Positions 1 through 6,757 of a stretch of 64,000 nt of DNA are shown one piece after another. Made by a program: the position numbers and the translations under genes. Under the pieces are notes generated by a model. It worked only from the letters and a program-made list of their open reading frames with translations. It did not search any database and was not told the DNA's origin. The stretch is from a virus, in the IMG/VR virus record IMGVR_UViG_3300036820_000010, positions 1 to 64,000 of that record; one strand, 5' to 3'. How positions within the stretch are numbered: position 1 is the first letter of the stretch; each line of letters begins with the position of its first letter.

Positions 1-325
1 GTACGGTCTGGTCCGGCTTGTCGGTACGGTCTGGTGTGGATTGTCGGACAGGTCTGGTCTGGATAGTCGGAGAGGTTTGGGAGGGCGAGGTATGTCAGAT
101 GAGGTCTAGAATGGATTGTCGGGGAGATCTGGCGAGGATTGTCGGTGAGGTATGGGCTGTCGGACAGGCTTGGATTGTCGAGAGGGGAGGTGAGGCTTGT
201 CGGGAGGTCTGGGCTGGAAGGTCGGGGAGGCATGGATTGTCAGAAAGGTTCTAGACAGGCTTGTCGGTGCGGCTTGGATTGTCGGTGGGGTATGGAGTGT
301 CGGTGAGGTCTGGATTGTCAGAAAG
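1..325 (+). repeat. G/T-rich degenerate tandem repeat array
   Basis: About 15 imperfect copies of a unit close to GGATTGTCGGTGAGG follow one another every 17-26 bases. The TGTCGG or TGTCAG cores lie near 19, 42, 65, 93, 117, 140, 159, 175, 195, 219, 236, 259, 276, 296 and 314. The strand is strongly G/T-rich and poor in C runs. The array starts at the window edge, so it may be longer. It lies downstream of a minus-strand gene and I see no credible protein in it; the only plus-strand reading frame (18-254) is low-complexity repeat translation. Unit length and divergence rule out a CRISPR array. It could be a binding-site cluster, a G-rich replication or packaging element, or recombinational debris. 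Confidence 0.8.
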
Positions 326-343
326 GCAGACTCTTCTTTGTCT

Positions 344-985
344 TCAGTCCCCGATCGGCTCGAACCTCTCTAAAGAATAAGTCCCTGAACCCTGAGAACG
401 GTCGGCACCGATACCGTTGTCCTGTAGGTACTCAAGAATAGTCTTGAGTTGAGACTCCTGGATGACTCCATCGTTGAGGACCCGAATGCGGAAGGAGATA
501 GGAACCTCCAGGGCGTACTCTACACGCTTGATCGAGGTCCGAGGCCCCTGCATCGTCATCACCTGGATAGGACGCTCTTCAACGTGAAAGAAATCCTCAG
601 GGTGGTGGGCCTCTCCGCACCGACACCTGATCTCGCAACCCCCAATACGAGGATCAACGAATACCCTCTCGGCCAGACGAGCACGGAAGTTCTTGACGTC
701 CAGCATTCCCTTGAGGATGTTGGCCCCCTCCTTCAAGGCTGCCTTGAAGGCTCGAGACTCATAGTGAGCAACCAGGTTGCGGTCTCGCCAAAAGACAACC
801 ATGTGGGTCTCTTCGAGATCGATCTCGGCCAGACGCTCGAGTTGAACCTTGGCTGCATCGAGGGCTTCCTTGGGCGCCTTCTTGGACGAAAGCCAAGACT
901 CGATCAACCTAGGATTAGCCGGGAAACCCCCGGTCAACCTAGTGGCCGTGAGTTCTACCTGATACGAATTCCACATGTTGGGCAA
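344..985 (-). CDS. Conserved phage-type protein, function unknown
   Basis: A 213-residue protein read from a TTG start preceded by AGGAGGAG at 7 nt. Longer in-frame starts run through the promoter and are unlikely. The middle carries a Cys/His cluster (CEIRCRCGEAHH) that may bind a metal. The C-terminus ends in a Gly-rich loop (GIGADRSQGSGTY) followed by a beta-like stretch. That loop resembles the Gly-rich loop of RAMP/ferredoxin-like RNA-binding proteins, but this is only an impression. It is transcribed from the extended -10 promoter at 1035-1040, after a nine-codon leader ORF. I do not recognise the gene. Confidence 0.75.
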   Translation of the reverse strand: MPNMWNSYQVELTATRLTGGFPANPRLIESWLSSKKAPKEALDAAKVQLERLAEIDLEETHMVVFWRDRNLVAHYESRAFKAALKEGANILKGMLDVKNFRARLAERVFVDPRIGGCEIRCRCGEAHHPEDFFHVEERPIQVMTMQGPRTSIKRVEYALEVPISFRIRVLNDGVIQESQLKTILEYLQDNGIGADRSQGSGTYSLERFEPIGD

Positions 986-998
986 TACTAAACTCCTC

Positions 999-1028
999 CT
1001 ACTGATTGATCTGGGGTCGTGTTCCCAT
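999..1028 (-). CDS. Nine-codon leaderless upstream ORF (MGTRPQINQ)
   Basis: The ATG sits six bases after the -10 box TATACT, where transcription would be expected to start, so it would be read as a leaderless start. Its stop TAG overlaps the AGGAGGAG ribosome binding site of the next gene (344-985). That layout suggests translational coupling or a leader peptide. The same promoter-ATG module (TATACTATATTCATGGG) starts real genes at 4022 and 10810, so the module may be acting as a start cassette here. Confidence 0.45.
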   Translation of the reverse strand: MGTRPQINQ

Positions 1029-1059
1029 GAATATAGTATAACACAGGAACAGTTTCCTG
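1029..1059 (-). promoter_or_regulatory. Extended -10 promoter with adjoining inverted repeat
   Basis: Read on the minus strand, TGTTATACT is an extended -10 box (TG one base upstream of TATACT, 1040-1035). Just upstream lies the inverted repeat CAGGAA-CAGT-TTCCTG (1044-1059), an operator candidate. Near-identical promoter cores occur at 4029-4034 and 10817-10822. Confidence 0.65.
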
Positions 1060-1210
1060 CACGCCCAGAGAGGAAACGAGGGAGGAGTTTTCTCAACGGT
1101 TAGAAAACACTCGGGGGCCTATATGATTATTGAATACTGACTCAAGTCCAACTATCCGTAAAAGAAATCCACATCTAAGTCAGCATGATCCATAATAAGG
1201 AGAACTCCTG

Positions 1211-2128
1211 ATGGAAACTTACAAATTTCACCCTGCAGCCAACCTTTTCCCGATGATGGATGAAACCCTTACCGAGGAACTTACTGAATCTATCAGGGAC
1301 CAAGGCTATGACGAAACCGAACCCCTCAAGATTTACCAGGGTCAAATCTTGGACGGACGAAATAGGTATCTGGTATGCCAAGCATTGGACATCGAGCCCA
1401 AAGTTGTCGAGTGGGTAGGGAGTGACCCCTGGCATGCCGTGATCCGCTGGAACATGACCAGAAGAGACTTGACCCTGGACCAAAAGACTGCCATTGCTGC
1501 CCAAGCCGCGCCCAAACTTCTAGAAGAAGCAAGGCGGAGGCAAGGAGATAGCCTCCCCCGAGAAGGACAAAGAGGCTTTCAACCCAATGTGCAACAGGAT
1601 CCTGTTGCACATTCTAAGAACCCTACTCGAGATGAACTAGCCAAGACCTTCAACATCAGCACCCACCAAGCAACTCAAGCCATGAAGTTAGCCGACCGGG
1701 AGGAGGATACTGAAGAATCAAGAGAAATCAAAGCCTCCCTAAGAGAAGAAGTCAGGTCGGGAACTAAGAAGGCAGTTGATGCTGTCAAGATACTGACCCC
1801 ACCTACTCCCAGGACTACCCCTGAAGTTCCTGAGTACACGATGAGGGGCCAAGGTTGGAGTTTGTCTACTCCGACTTTGGACACTTCTGGAGTCTGGAAG
1901 TTGATCAGGGATGTAGAACACTCTGTAGAAAGACTCAAGTACTCAGACCAAAGAGACCCCAGGAGAGAAGTTCTTCCCCAAGAGATCCTGGACAAACTTT
2001 TGAGTCTTCTGGACCAGAACGACTTGAGGTCAGAAATCAGTTCCCTGCAGCGTGAAGTAACTTACTTGGAAGACCTCCTCCAGGTCATGAAACAACCAAA
2101 TCGTATGAGGATTTTGAGGAATGGCTAA
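1211..2128 (+). CDS. ParB/Sulfiredoxin-fold domain protein
   Basis: A 305-residue protein with AAGGAG placed 8 nt before the ATG. Residues about 1-75 resemble the N-terminal ParB-like nuclease domain: an xLxxSIRxxG helix, then the PLKIYQGQILDGRNRY strand-turn with the conserved G-x-I-L-D-G-R-N-R box, then an HAVIRWNMTRRDLT segment typical of phage ParB-like proteins. The rest is charged and helical, with a probable HTH near residues 140-160 and a C-terminal coiled coil. Such phage proteins bind DNA, regulate transcription or act as nucleases; a partner ParA was not found. It overlaps the next gene by 8 nt. Confidence 0.75.
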   Translation: METYKFHPAANLFPMMDETLTEELTESIRDQGYDETEPLKIYQGQILDGRNRYLVCQALDIEPKVVEWVGSDPWHAVIRWNMTRRDLTLDQKTAIAAQAAPKLLEEARRRQGDSLPREGQRGFQPNVQQDPVAHSKNPTRDELAKTFNISTHQATQAMKLADREEDTEESREIKASLREEVRSGTKKAVDAVKILTPPTPRTTPEVPEYTMRGQGWSLSTPTLDTSGVWKLIRDVEHSVERLKYSDQRDPRREVLPQEILDKLLSLLDQNDLRSEISSLQREVTYLEDLLQVMKQPNRMRILRNG

Positions 2129-2597
2129 AAGACTAGGATCACCTACTATAAACCGCCTAGTAAACGAGAAGTTCCAAGCCGATGACTCCTGGCAAACAGA
2201 TGTCTTAATCCGAGAAGCCTTCTTCGAACCTGACTTCCCGCTGACCTGGAAAGAATTCAAGGCTCTTCCTAAGGCAGTCCAAGGTTGGTGCCTAGCAGGC
2301 TTAAATTACCTGCACTCAGGGGCAGTAGGCAAGTACAAGGATGAAAAGGGGCATCGAATCCTGTATTCTATCCCCTTGGCTAAAGGAATAGGGTCTAAGG
2401 GGGGCTTCTACAAGAACATCGACCTTGCTACTGAGAAGGAACTAGAGAAAGTAGCAGAAAAGTTTGGGAACGCACTAATATTCTTCGGGAAGAAAGAAGA
2501 ACCCCTGTCCAAAATGTACAAGGAACTCAAGGAGGCTAAAGAACAGGGACTACCCGTGTCCAACCTGCGAGAACTTCGTAAGTTGAGGATCGCCTAA
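2121..2597 (+). CDS. Hypothetical protein
   Basis: A 158-residue soluble protein whose start overlaps the ParB-like gene (ATGGCTAA), so the two are co-translated. It is mixed alpha/beta with a basic C-terminal third (KELKEAKEQG, LRELRKLRIA) and a Gly-rich loop GIGSKGG. No motif was recognised. A nucleic-acid-related role is possible from the neighbourhood but not shown. Confidence 0.7.
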   Translation: MAKRLGSPTINRLVNEKFQADDSWQTDVLIREAFFEPDFPLTWKEFKALPKAVQGWCLAGLNYLHSGAVGKYKDEKGHRILYSIPLAKGIGSKGGFYKNIDLATEKELEKVAEKFGNALIFFGKKEEPLSKMYKELKEAKEQGLPVSNLRELRKLRIA

Positions 2598-2598
2598 G

Positions 2599-2820
2599 GT
2601 GCCTAAGATGAACTACGAACTCGACGAAGACCTTCTCGACAAGGACTCTACCTTGATCAGAGCAAAGTGGACAATGGACGGAGCGAAGACTCTTCACGAG
2701 GCAGCCAAGAACCTCAGGCAAGCAGCAGACAACCTCGAAAAACTAAAGAAGGAGGGTTGGGAACTAATCTCTCCGGTTGAGGATGACTACGGACACATCA
2801 GGAGAGACCCCAAACCTTAG
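2599..2820 (+). CDS. Small helical hypothetical protein
   Basis: 73 residues from a GTG just after the previous stop. The ATG at 2608 is an alternative and has AAGG 8 nt upstream. The sequence is acidic at the N-terminus, with a central amphipathic helix (LHEAAKNLRQAADNLEKLKK). Last gene of the three-gene ParB-like operon. Function unknown. Confidence 0.65.
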   Translation: MPKMNYELDEDLLDKDSTLIRAKWTMDGAKTLHEAAKNLRQAADNLEKLKKEGWELISPVEDDYGHIRRDPKP

Positions 2821-2846
2821 GCCTTGTACCCGGAACTCAAATCTCC

Positions 2847-2859
2847 TATAATCATAGTT
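2847..2859 (+). promoter_or_regulatory. Leaderless-type promoter (-10 TATAAT)
   Basis: TATAAT at 2847-2852 is followed after 7 nt (catagtt) by GTG at 2860. The same geometry, with a similar cataga/catagt spacer, is seen at 4075-4088, supporting a leaderless start. Confidence 0.55.
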
Positions 2860-2919
2860 GTGAGTAGTGAACACGAGATAGACCCGAATCCCCCCCTAAT
2901 CTACAAGACAATCCACTAA
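2860..2919 (+). CDS. 19-residue peptide ORF, leaderless start
   Basis: GTG ORF (MSSEHEIDPNPPLIYKTIH) starting 7 nt after a TATAAT box. It is hydrophilic, then Pro-rich. First of three tiny ORFs in a row that end before the terminator at 3259. Only the promoter placement supports it. Confidence 0.4.
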   Translation: MSSEHEIDPNPPLIYKTIH

Positions 2920-2922
2920 GAA

Positions 2923-3015
2923 GTGAAATTCACCTGCCTCGTAATCATTTTTGAACTCGGGATCATCATCGGGATCCTATCCGGAATCAGTATTCAGTTA
3001 GCAAGAAAGGGATAA
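2923..3015 (+). CDS. 30-residue membrane peptide
   Basis: GTG ORF three bases after the previous stop. The product is essentially one transmembrane helix (CLVIIFELGIIIGILSGISI) with a short basic tail (QLARKG). Single-helix peptides of this kind are common in phage accessory operons. Function unknown. Confidence 0.5.
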   Translation: MKFTCLVIIFELGIIIGILSGISIQLARKG

Positions 3016-3020
3016 AGTTA

Positions 3021-3149
3021 GTGTTTCTAGCCATAGTTCACGACGGATTCTCGGGCGGCGTCTCTTGGGGTTGGAGTGGAAACGCTGCGGTCGCCGCAGG
3101 TCTACTCGGACTCTGGGCGCTGTACAACATCGTCGGGGTATTCGGGTAG
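3021..3149 (+). CDS. 42-residue membrane peptide
   Basis: GTG ORF five bases after the previous stop. It begins MFLAIVHDGFSGGVSWGW and ends in one hydrophobic helix (AAVAAGLLGLWALYNIVGVF). It is in operon with the two tiny ORFs upstream. Function unknown; a role at the membrane is likely. Confidence 0.5.
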   Translation: MFLAIVHDGFSGGVSWGWSGNAAVAAGLLGLWALYNIVGVFG

Positions 3150-3202
3150 AAAACAAGTTCTACTCTCGACACCGAGACAGAGGCTACCCGTGGGGTGATG
3201 CT

Positions 3203-3243
3203 AAGGAGGTGATGCAGAAGTGAACTTTGACTACGTCAACTAG
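3203..3243 (+). promoter_or_regulatory. Near-perfect extended Shine-Dalgarno with 7-codon ORF
   Basis: AAGGAGGTGATG (3203-3214) matches the complement of the bacterial 16S rRNA 3' end over about 11 of 12 bases. It is followed by GTG at 3220 opening a seven-residue ORF (MNFDYVN) that stops at 3243, just before the terminator. So strong a ribosome site before so short an ORF suggests a ribosome-binding or stalling element or a relic, not a protein gene. Confidence 0.5.
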
Positions 3244-3258
3244 CCCCTAGGCAACAGA

Positions 3259-3288
3259 AAAGGCGCTCAACGGAGCGCCTTTGTTTTT
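3259..3288 (+). terminator. Rho-independent terminator
   Basis: Perfect 10-bp stem AAAGGCGCTC / GAGCGCCTTT with loop AACG, followed by GTTTTT. It closes the plus-strand operon that begins near 2847 or 1211. Confidence 0.9.
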
Positions 3289-3366
3289 GGTTAGACTTGA
3301 CTTCGCTGGTTGAGTAGGGTGAGCCGTCCGGGTACCCGCCTCGGCCCCTACTCAATCAGGTTCACG

Positions 3367-3606
3367 TTAGTAGACCCTCCTCTTGTACTCTCTCCAGGCC
3401 TTGCGACACCTCTCGCAGTGACAGCGATGGTTGGTGTATCCCCCGATCGTTCCGTGATAGTCGAATGGTTGTCGAGGATGCAGTTTGCCTGCCTTGCGTC
3501 GCCACCCTCGCATGTAGGTAGCGTGAGCTGTCTTGCAGGGAGAGCATTTGCACCCGCACATGTAGCGGGCGTTAGTTCCATGGTCTGCAGTCGAGGGTCT
3601 AGGCAT
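3367..3606 (-). CDS. Small Cys-rich protein with duplicated zinc-knuckle-like motif
   Basis: 79 residues containing two related halves: HGTNARYMCGCKCSPCKTA followed by a basic Tyr/Arg stretch, and HGTIGGYTNHRCHCERCRKA followed by another. Each half has an H-G-T turn and a CxC-x2-C cluster, suggesting two small metal-binding modules with basic tails. This HGT...C.C..C..A...Y.R pattern is recurrent in actinophage small proteins. The start overlaps the stop of the upstream gene (TAATG). A nucleic-acid binding role is inferred. Confidence 0.7.
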   Translation of the reverse strand: MPRPSTADHGTNARYMCGCKCSPCKTAHATYMRGWRRKAGKLHPRQPFDYHGTIGGYTNHRCHCERCRKAWREYKRRVY

Positions 3607-4022
3607 TAGATCTTCTTGCCTTGGCTCGAGTTCAACTCCCTCTGCTTCTCGAGCATGCGTTCCTTCTCGTCGTTGAGTTTCTGTTCATCGATCCGGAAGT
3701 ATTCGGCCAGGATACTAGTCGTCTTGAGGAGAGACTCGAAGTAGTAAGGCCCGTAGACCGTCGAGGGCGGTTGCGGAATCCCAAGGGCTATCTCGACACC
3801 CAGTTGCTCAGTCGACTTCTCAGGAGTGCACTTTGGGCAAGTCTTTGCCGTCAGAGGCAGAAGAGTCTCGCAACCAGAACAGGTATTCGACCACTCACAG
3901 ATGGAGTACCTGGACTTCAACCACTCTAAAAAATCTCCAGCCTCGTTGGGTAGACTCCCCAACGCCTTGAGTTTAGCGTGTTCCGGGTACTCTTCCTTGG
4001 TGTCCGTCTTGGTGTTTCCCAT
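3606..4022 (-). CDS. Hypothetical zinc-ribbon protein, leaderless
   Basis: 138 residues. The ATG lies six bases after the -10 box TATACT, so the mRNA is probably leaderless. A zinc-ribbon-like CSGCETLLPLTAKTCPKC sits near residues 48-65; the C-terminal part is helical and charged (KLNDEKERMLEKQRE). It is transcribed divergently from the gene at 4088 and followed by the duplicated Cys-rich gene. Function unknown. Confidence 0.75.
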   Translation of the reverse strand: MGNTKTDTKEEYPEHAKLKALGSLPNEAGDFLEWLKSRYSICEWSNTCSGCETLLPLTAKTCPKCTPEKSTEQLGVEIALGIPQPPSTVYGPYYFESLLKTTSILAEYFRIDEQKLNDEKERMLEKQRELNSSQGKKI

Positions 4023-4087
4023 GAATATAGTATAACACAGGAAAAAGTTCTTCGCGTGATCGAGTCTTTTCCTGTATAATCATAGAC
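4023..4087. promoter_or_regulatory. Divergent promoter pair
   Basis: On the minus strand an extended -10 TGTTATACT (box 4034-4029) feeds the gene starting at 4022. On the plus strand TATAAT (4075-4080) feeds the gene at 4088 after 7 nt (catagac). Both carry TTTTCCTG just upstream of the -10 box, facing each other, as if one regulator or one sigma factor reads both. Confidence 0.7.
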
Positions 4088-4510
4088 ATGGGAACACCTA
4101 CCCAACTTGGAAAGGCAGACTTGATCCCGGACTACGTCCTGCGCCGGATTAGACCCGACAACAGGGTCCAAGCCTTGATCGAGTTCATGGCCAAGGCCGC
4201 CTGGAGGCCGAAATCCGGACCTATCGTCTTCCCATCCAAGATCGCGGCCATCAAGGCAGTCAGGGAATGGACGGGCAAGAACGATACCACAGGTGCTTAC
4301 GATCTCAAGGAGGCGAGAAACTTCGTCGAGAAGCATTGGGCACGAGTCGAGGCAGGTTTGGGTCGAGATGTCCATACCGGGTCTTCCTGGAGTCTACCCG
4401 GAAGATCTCATCTGGGAGTACAGAGAAAACCAGGACAAATCCTCAGGCTTGGTCTTGAGTACTCCCTTCGAGGGGCCTCACTTGACCATATCGGAGAGGA
4501 TTCCTGCTGA
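4088..4510 (+). CDS. First IPDY-motif protein; probable frame break near its 3' end
   Basis: 140 residues as read, leaderless from the TATAAT at 4075. LIPDYVLRR occurs at residues 12-20, the motif that starts most genes downstream. Residues 21-90 look like genuine protein (RVQALIEFMAKAAWRPK, VFPSKIAAIKAVREW, YDLKEARNFVEKHW). After about residue 93 the sequence looks unlike coding, while the frame one base ahead (4368-4610) looks like real protein. Either two genes overlap by 143 nt or a frameshift (programmed, mutational or sequencing) joins them. Function unknown. Confidence 0.6.
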   Translation: MGTPTQLGKADLIPDYVLRRIRPDNRVQALIEFMAKAAWRPKSGPIVFPSKIAAIKAVREWTGKNDTTGAYDLKEARNFVEKHWARVEAGLGRDVHTGSSWSLPGRSHLGVQRKPGQILRLGLEYSLRGASLDHIGEDSC

Positions 4511-4610
4511 CCTAGTCATCAAGATGAAAGAAGACCTTCGATTCGCTAAATTGGCCTTGATGCAGAGGGTACGCCTTCTCTTGTATCGGTTGACCTATGT
4601 TGACCTATGA
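4368..4610 (+). CDS. Overlapping or frameshifted continuation of the 4088 gene
   Basis: 80 residues from ATG (MSIPGLPGVYPEDLIWEYRE...), read in the +1 frame relative to 4088-4510. Composition is protein-like, ending in a helical segment (LVIKMKEDLRFAKLALMQRV). The stop overlaps the next ATG (ATGA at 4607). There is no good ribosome site before 4368, which favours a fused product over a separate gene. Function unknown. Confidence 0.5.
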   Translation: MSIPGLPGVYPEDLIWEYRENQDKSSGLVLSTPFEGPHLTISERIPADLVIKMKEDLRFAKLALMQRVRLLLYRLTYVDL

Positions 4611-4858
4611 TCCCTGATTACATCCTCAACGCCAACCAAGACCAAGACCAAGTCCCGAATCCCCCAGAAACCGAAGAAGGCGACTGGTGGGCCTGGTACC
4701 GCAGGTCCCGCCATACTAGGGTATGGACCCTCATCGGGGTCTACTCTTCTGAGTTAGTAGCTCAGGGAGCAGTCAAAACTTACCTCGACACCACCAGGGA
4801 CCCTTCCCAGTACTCTATCCGCGTCCTCAAGGCGGGAGTCAGGCCCAATGATTCCTGA
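4607..4858 (+). CDS. IPDY-tag small protein (MIPDYIL)
   Basis: 83 residues; starts ATGA-coupled to the gene upstream and overlaps the next by 11 nt. After the tag comes an acidic Pro-rich linker, then WWAWYRRSRHTRVWTLIGVY, which reads like a short beta-rich domain, and a helical end. There are no Cys clusters, unlike most tag family members. Function unknown. Confidence 0.75.
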   Translation: MIPDYILNANQDQDQVPNPPETEEGDWWAWYRRSRHTRVWTLIGVYSSELVAQGAVKTYLDTTRDPSQYSIRVLKAGVRPNDS

Positions 4859-5171
4859 CTACATCCTCAACTCGAGTTCTAAGAATACCCCCTGCACGGA
4901 CTCACATCACTTAGAGAATCACCCGGACACTGTCTTCGTGGGTGCCAGACTCCACTCATTCCAGGCCCAATTTCCTGAAGTCGACCATGCCGTCCTATTC
5001 ACCTGCTCTAACTGCAAGTACGCGAGACGAATAATCTACAACCACCTGAGAGAAACCCTCTACTGCGAGATCTACACTTGGCATTTGGGGCCCAAACCCA
5101 GATGGGTTTGGGCAGTCGTCAAAGATACACTCCACATCTCAAAGGCCAAGGCAGTGAGGATCCCTGAGTAA
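4848..5171 (+). CDS. IPDY-tag small Cys protein, paralogue A
   Basis: 107 residues starting MIPDYILN. The core EVDHAVLFTCSNCKYARRIIYN contains one CxxC, with other Cys and His residues before it (CTDSHHLENH), consistent with a zinc ribbon. It is clearly paralogous to the next gene, which shares EVDHAVLFTCPNCKY. Part of the coupled tag array. Confidence 0.8.
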   Translation: MIPDYILNSSSKNTPCTDSHHLENHPDTVFVGARLHSFQAQFPEVDHAVLFTCSNCKYARRIIYNHLRETLYCEIYTWHLGPKPRWVWAVVKDTLHISKAKAVRIPE

Positions 5172-5175
5172 AACT

Positions 5176-5502
5176 ATGATTCCTGACTACTTGTTCCACC
5201 CCGGAGAAGAAAGCAAGGCTTGCACCATCCATTCTTTAGTCTGTCAACCTGACGCTCTACTCACTGGAAGACTCCTGCACAATCCCGAACAGAATTCTCC
5301 CCCGCATGAGGTAGATCATGCTGTCTTGTTCACTTGTCCAAACTGTAAGTACATGAAACGAGTAGTCTTTAATCCTGACGCCCAACCCCTCTACGTCGAG
5401 GAATTCACCTGGTCATTCAAACAACTCAAGTGGATCTGGGTCGTAAGCCTAGACCTCATCGCCCTGAGCAGAGAAGAGTTTAGGGGAGGGGAAAGTCCAT
5501 GA
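5176..5502 (+). CDS. IPDY-tag small Cys protein, paralogue B
   Basis: 108 residues starting MIPDYLFH. It aligns with the gene at 4848 across its whole length (CTIHSLVCQPD versus CTDSHHLENHPD; EVDHAVLFTC.NCKY; W-rich C-terminal strand). This is a recent tandem duplication inside the array with strong divergence outside the Cys core. Overlaps the next start by 4 nt. Confidence 0.8.
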   Translation: MIPDYLFHPGEESKACTIHSLVCQPDALLTGRLLHNPEQNSPPHEVDHAVLFTCPNCKYMKRVVFNPDAQPLYVEEFTWSFKQLKWIWVVSLDLIALSREEFRGGESP

Positions 5503-5810
5503 CCATCCCTGGGTATGTCTTCAAGCACCAGTGTAGGTGTGCTGGCTGTGACCCAAGACTAGATCCCAATGGACCCAGGCTTGGCCCAAGGCACTTTGCG
5601 GTTCGCTTCGGGGATCATATTCTCCAGGCTTGTTTAGACGGTGAGCCGATCGTGAACTGCTATGAGTTGCACACTGACTTAGAAGTGGGTTGGCTGATCA
5701 ACCTTCCTGCTCACCGCTGTTCCAATTGTGGTCTGGGTGCGTGTTGCAGCATGGTTCAAGGCAAATTCAGTGTGGAGGCCGGGATTCCTGGTTCAGGGGT
5801 CAAGGCATGA
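5499..5810 (+). CDS. IPDY-tag variant (MTIPGYVFK) Cys-rich protein
   Basis: 103 residues. The tag has Gly in place of Asp. Two Cys groups are visible: CRCAGC at residues 11-16 and CSNCGLGACC near 79-88, which could form a zinc ribbon. Starts ATGA-coupled at 5499 and ends coupled to 5807. Function unknown. Confidence 0.75.
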   Translation: MTIPGYVFKHQCRCAGCDPRLDPNGPRLGPRHFAVRFGDHILQACLDGEPIVNCYELHTDLEVGWLINLPAHRCSNCGLGACCSMVQGKFSVEAGIPGSGVKA

Positions 5811-6310
5811 TTCCTGACTACCTGTTCAAACCTTTAGAACCCGAGGAACTTCTAGGCACTGAGTACGTCACTGAAGGCAAGACCAGAAGTCCCCAAAGGA
5901 TAAAGAAGGTAATCAATTTAGTCCCAGAACTTGGCGCTCGCCATCGAGTTGAGACAGCAGTGAGGATATTCTATTTACCTCTAGATATCAGTTGGGCAGT
6001 AGACGCCTTACTTGACTTCTCCAAAACCTGTATGTCCGAGGCAGTAGGAGTTCTGGCCAGGACTAACTTAGACCCAAGTGAGAAAGACAGGATCTATGAC
6101 CTGGCTGCAGTCGAGTACAAGGCAGCCAAGGACCTAGTTAAGGAACTAGAAACTTCAGGTTGGCCAACCAATCAGGCCGCGGACCTGCTCCTGACCCAGA
6201 TCATGCTCCGACGACTCTTGACTTGGATCCTAGATCTGATCGCGCAGACCCAAATCAGAATCCATGATGCCCACATGCCCCAGGAGGAAGCTGACAATGG
6301 AGATTCCTGA
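5807..6310 (+). CDS. IPDY-tag helical protein
   Basis: 167 residues from the ATG that overlaps the previous stop (ATGA). The longer in-frame start at 5690 runs through the upstream gene and is rejected. MIPDYLFKPLEPEE is followed by an almost wholly helical protein (SWAVDALLDFSKTCMSEAVG, AVEYKAAKDLVKELE, LLLTQIMLRRLLTWILDLIA). Longest member of the tag family and without Cys clusters, which suggests the tag is independent of the domain it is attached to. Confidence 0.75.
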   Translation: MIPDYLFKPLEPEELLGTEYVTEGKTRSPQRIKKVINLVPELGARHRVETAVRIFYLPLDISWAVDALLDFSKTCMSEAVGVLARTNLDPSEKDRIYDLAAVEYKAAKDLVKELETSGWPTNQAADLLLTQIMLRRLLTWILDLIAQTQIRIHDAHMPQEEADNGDS

Positions 6311-6482
6311 CTACATCTTCAAGGAATTTCTGAGAGTAGACCCTTGTACTCACCCCTTTAGAAGAACAGTAGGAGATCCTAGGAGTATTGCTCCCTGGAA
6401 GTTCCTCGTCTGTTCTCAGTGCGGGGCCCGAGTTCACTGGAGTGAGAAGGGAAAGAAGTGGGTAAAGGTCAGAAGTCTGTAA
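6297..6482 (+). CDS. IPDY-tag small zinc-ribbon-like protein
   Basis: 61 residues from ATG (MEIPDYIFKEF). The AGGAGG inside the previous gene sits 9 nt upstream and fixes this start over the longer frame from 6264. C-x-H near residue 17 and CSQCG near 40 suggest a single zinc site; the C-terminus is basic (EKGKKWVKVR). Confidence 0.75.
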   Translation: MEIPDYIFKEFLRVDPCTHPFRRTVGDPRSIAPWKFLVCSQCGARVHWSEKGKKWVKVRSL

Positions 6483-6745
6483 CGGTTCCTGACTATGTCT
6501 TCTGGACTAGTCTTCCCTGTGATCAGCACATCTTGGAGCAAGGCCTGACTCTAGGGATCACAGAGGTTGATTTCCTATACCTGATGGAACCGAAACTCAA
6601 AACCTTAAGGCCAACCCACTTCAAGACATCTAGGTGTACGCAGTGCGACCACAGGTTCTGGGAGTTCCTGAGGTTTGGACAAGTAATCGTCGTCCTAGAA
6701 GAAAACTGTGAAAACTTTGAACTCTTGTGGTCCATTGATTCCTGA
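6458..6745 (+). CDS. VPDY-tag small protein
   Basis: 95 residues from GTG, overlapping the previous gene by 25 nt. The tag is displaced to residues 10-15 (TVPDYVFW). A CTQCDHRFWEFLRF motif with an earlier Cys (LPCDQH) suggests a zinc-ribbon-like fold. No closer start codon precedes the tag, so the nine-residue extension is probably real. Confidence 0.65.
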   Translation: MGKGQKSVTVPDYVFWTSLPCDQHILEQGLTLGITEVDFLYLMEPKLKTLRPTHFKTSRCTQCDHRFWEFLRFGQVIVVLEENCENFELLWSIDS

Positions 6746-6757
6746 AGTAATTCGTAC

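Noticed and set aside
1-325. Possible CRISPR array or coding ORF 18-254 in the left repeats
   Set aside because: Units are degenerate, with no uniform spacers; the ORF is a translation of the repeat with Gly/Val/Arg-rich low complexity and no ribosome site.
449-991. Long plus-strand ORF opposite the first gene
   Set aside because: Antisense shadow of the minus-strand gene, which has the promoter, ribosome site and Cys cluster.
3310-3609. Plus-strand ORF over the Cys-rich minus gene
   Set aside because: The minus-strand frame has the duplicated zinc-knuckle motif and start/stop coupling; the plus frame has neither.
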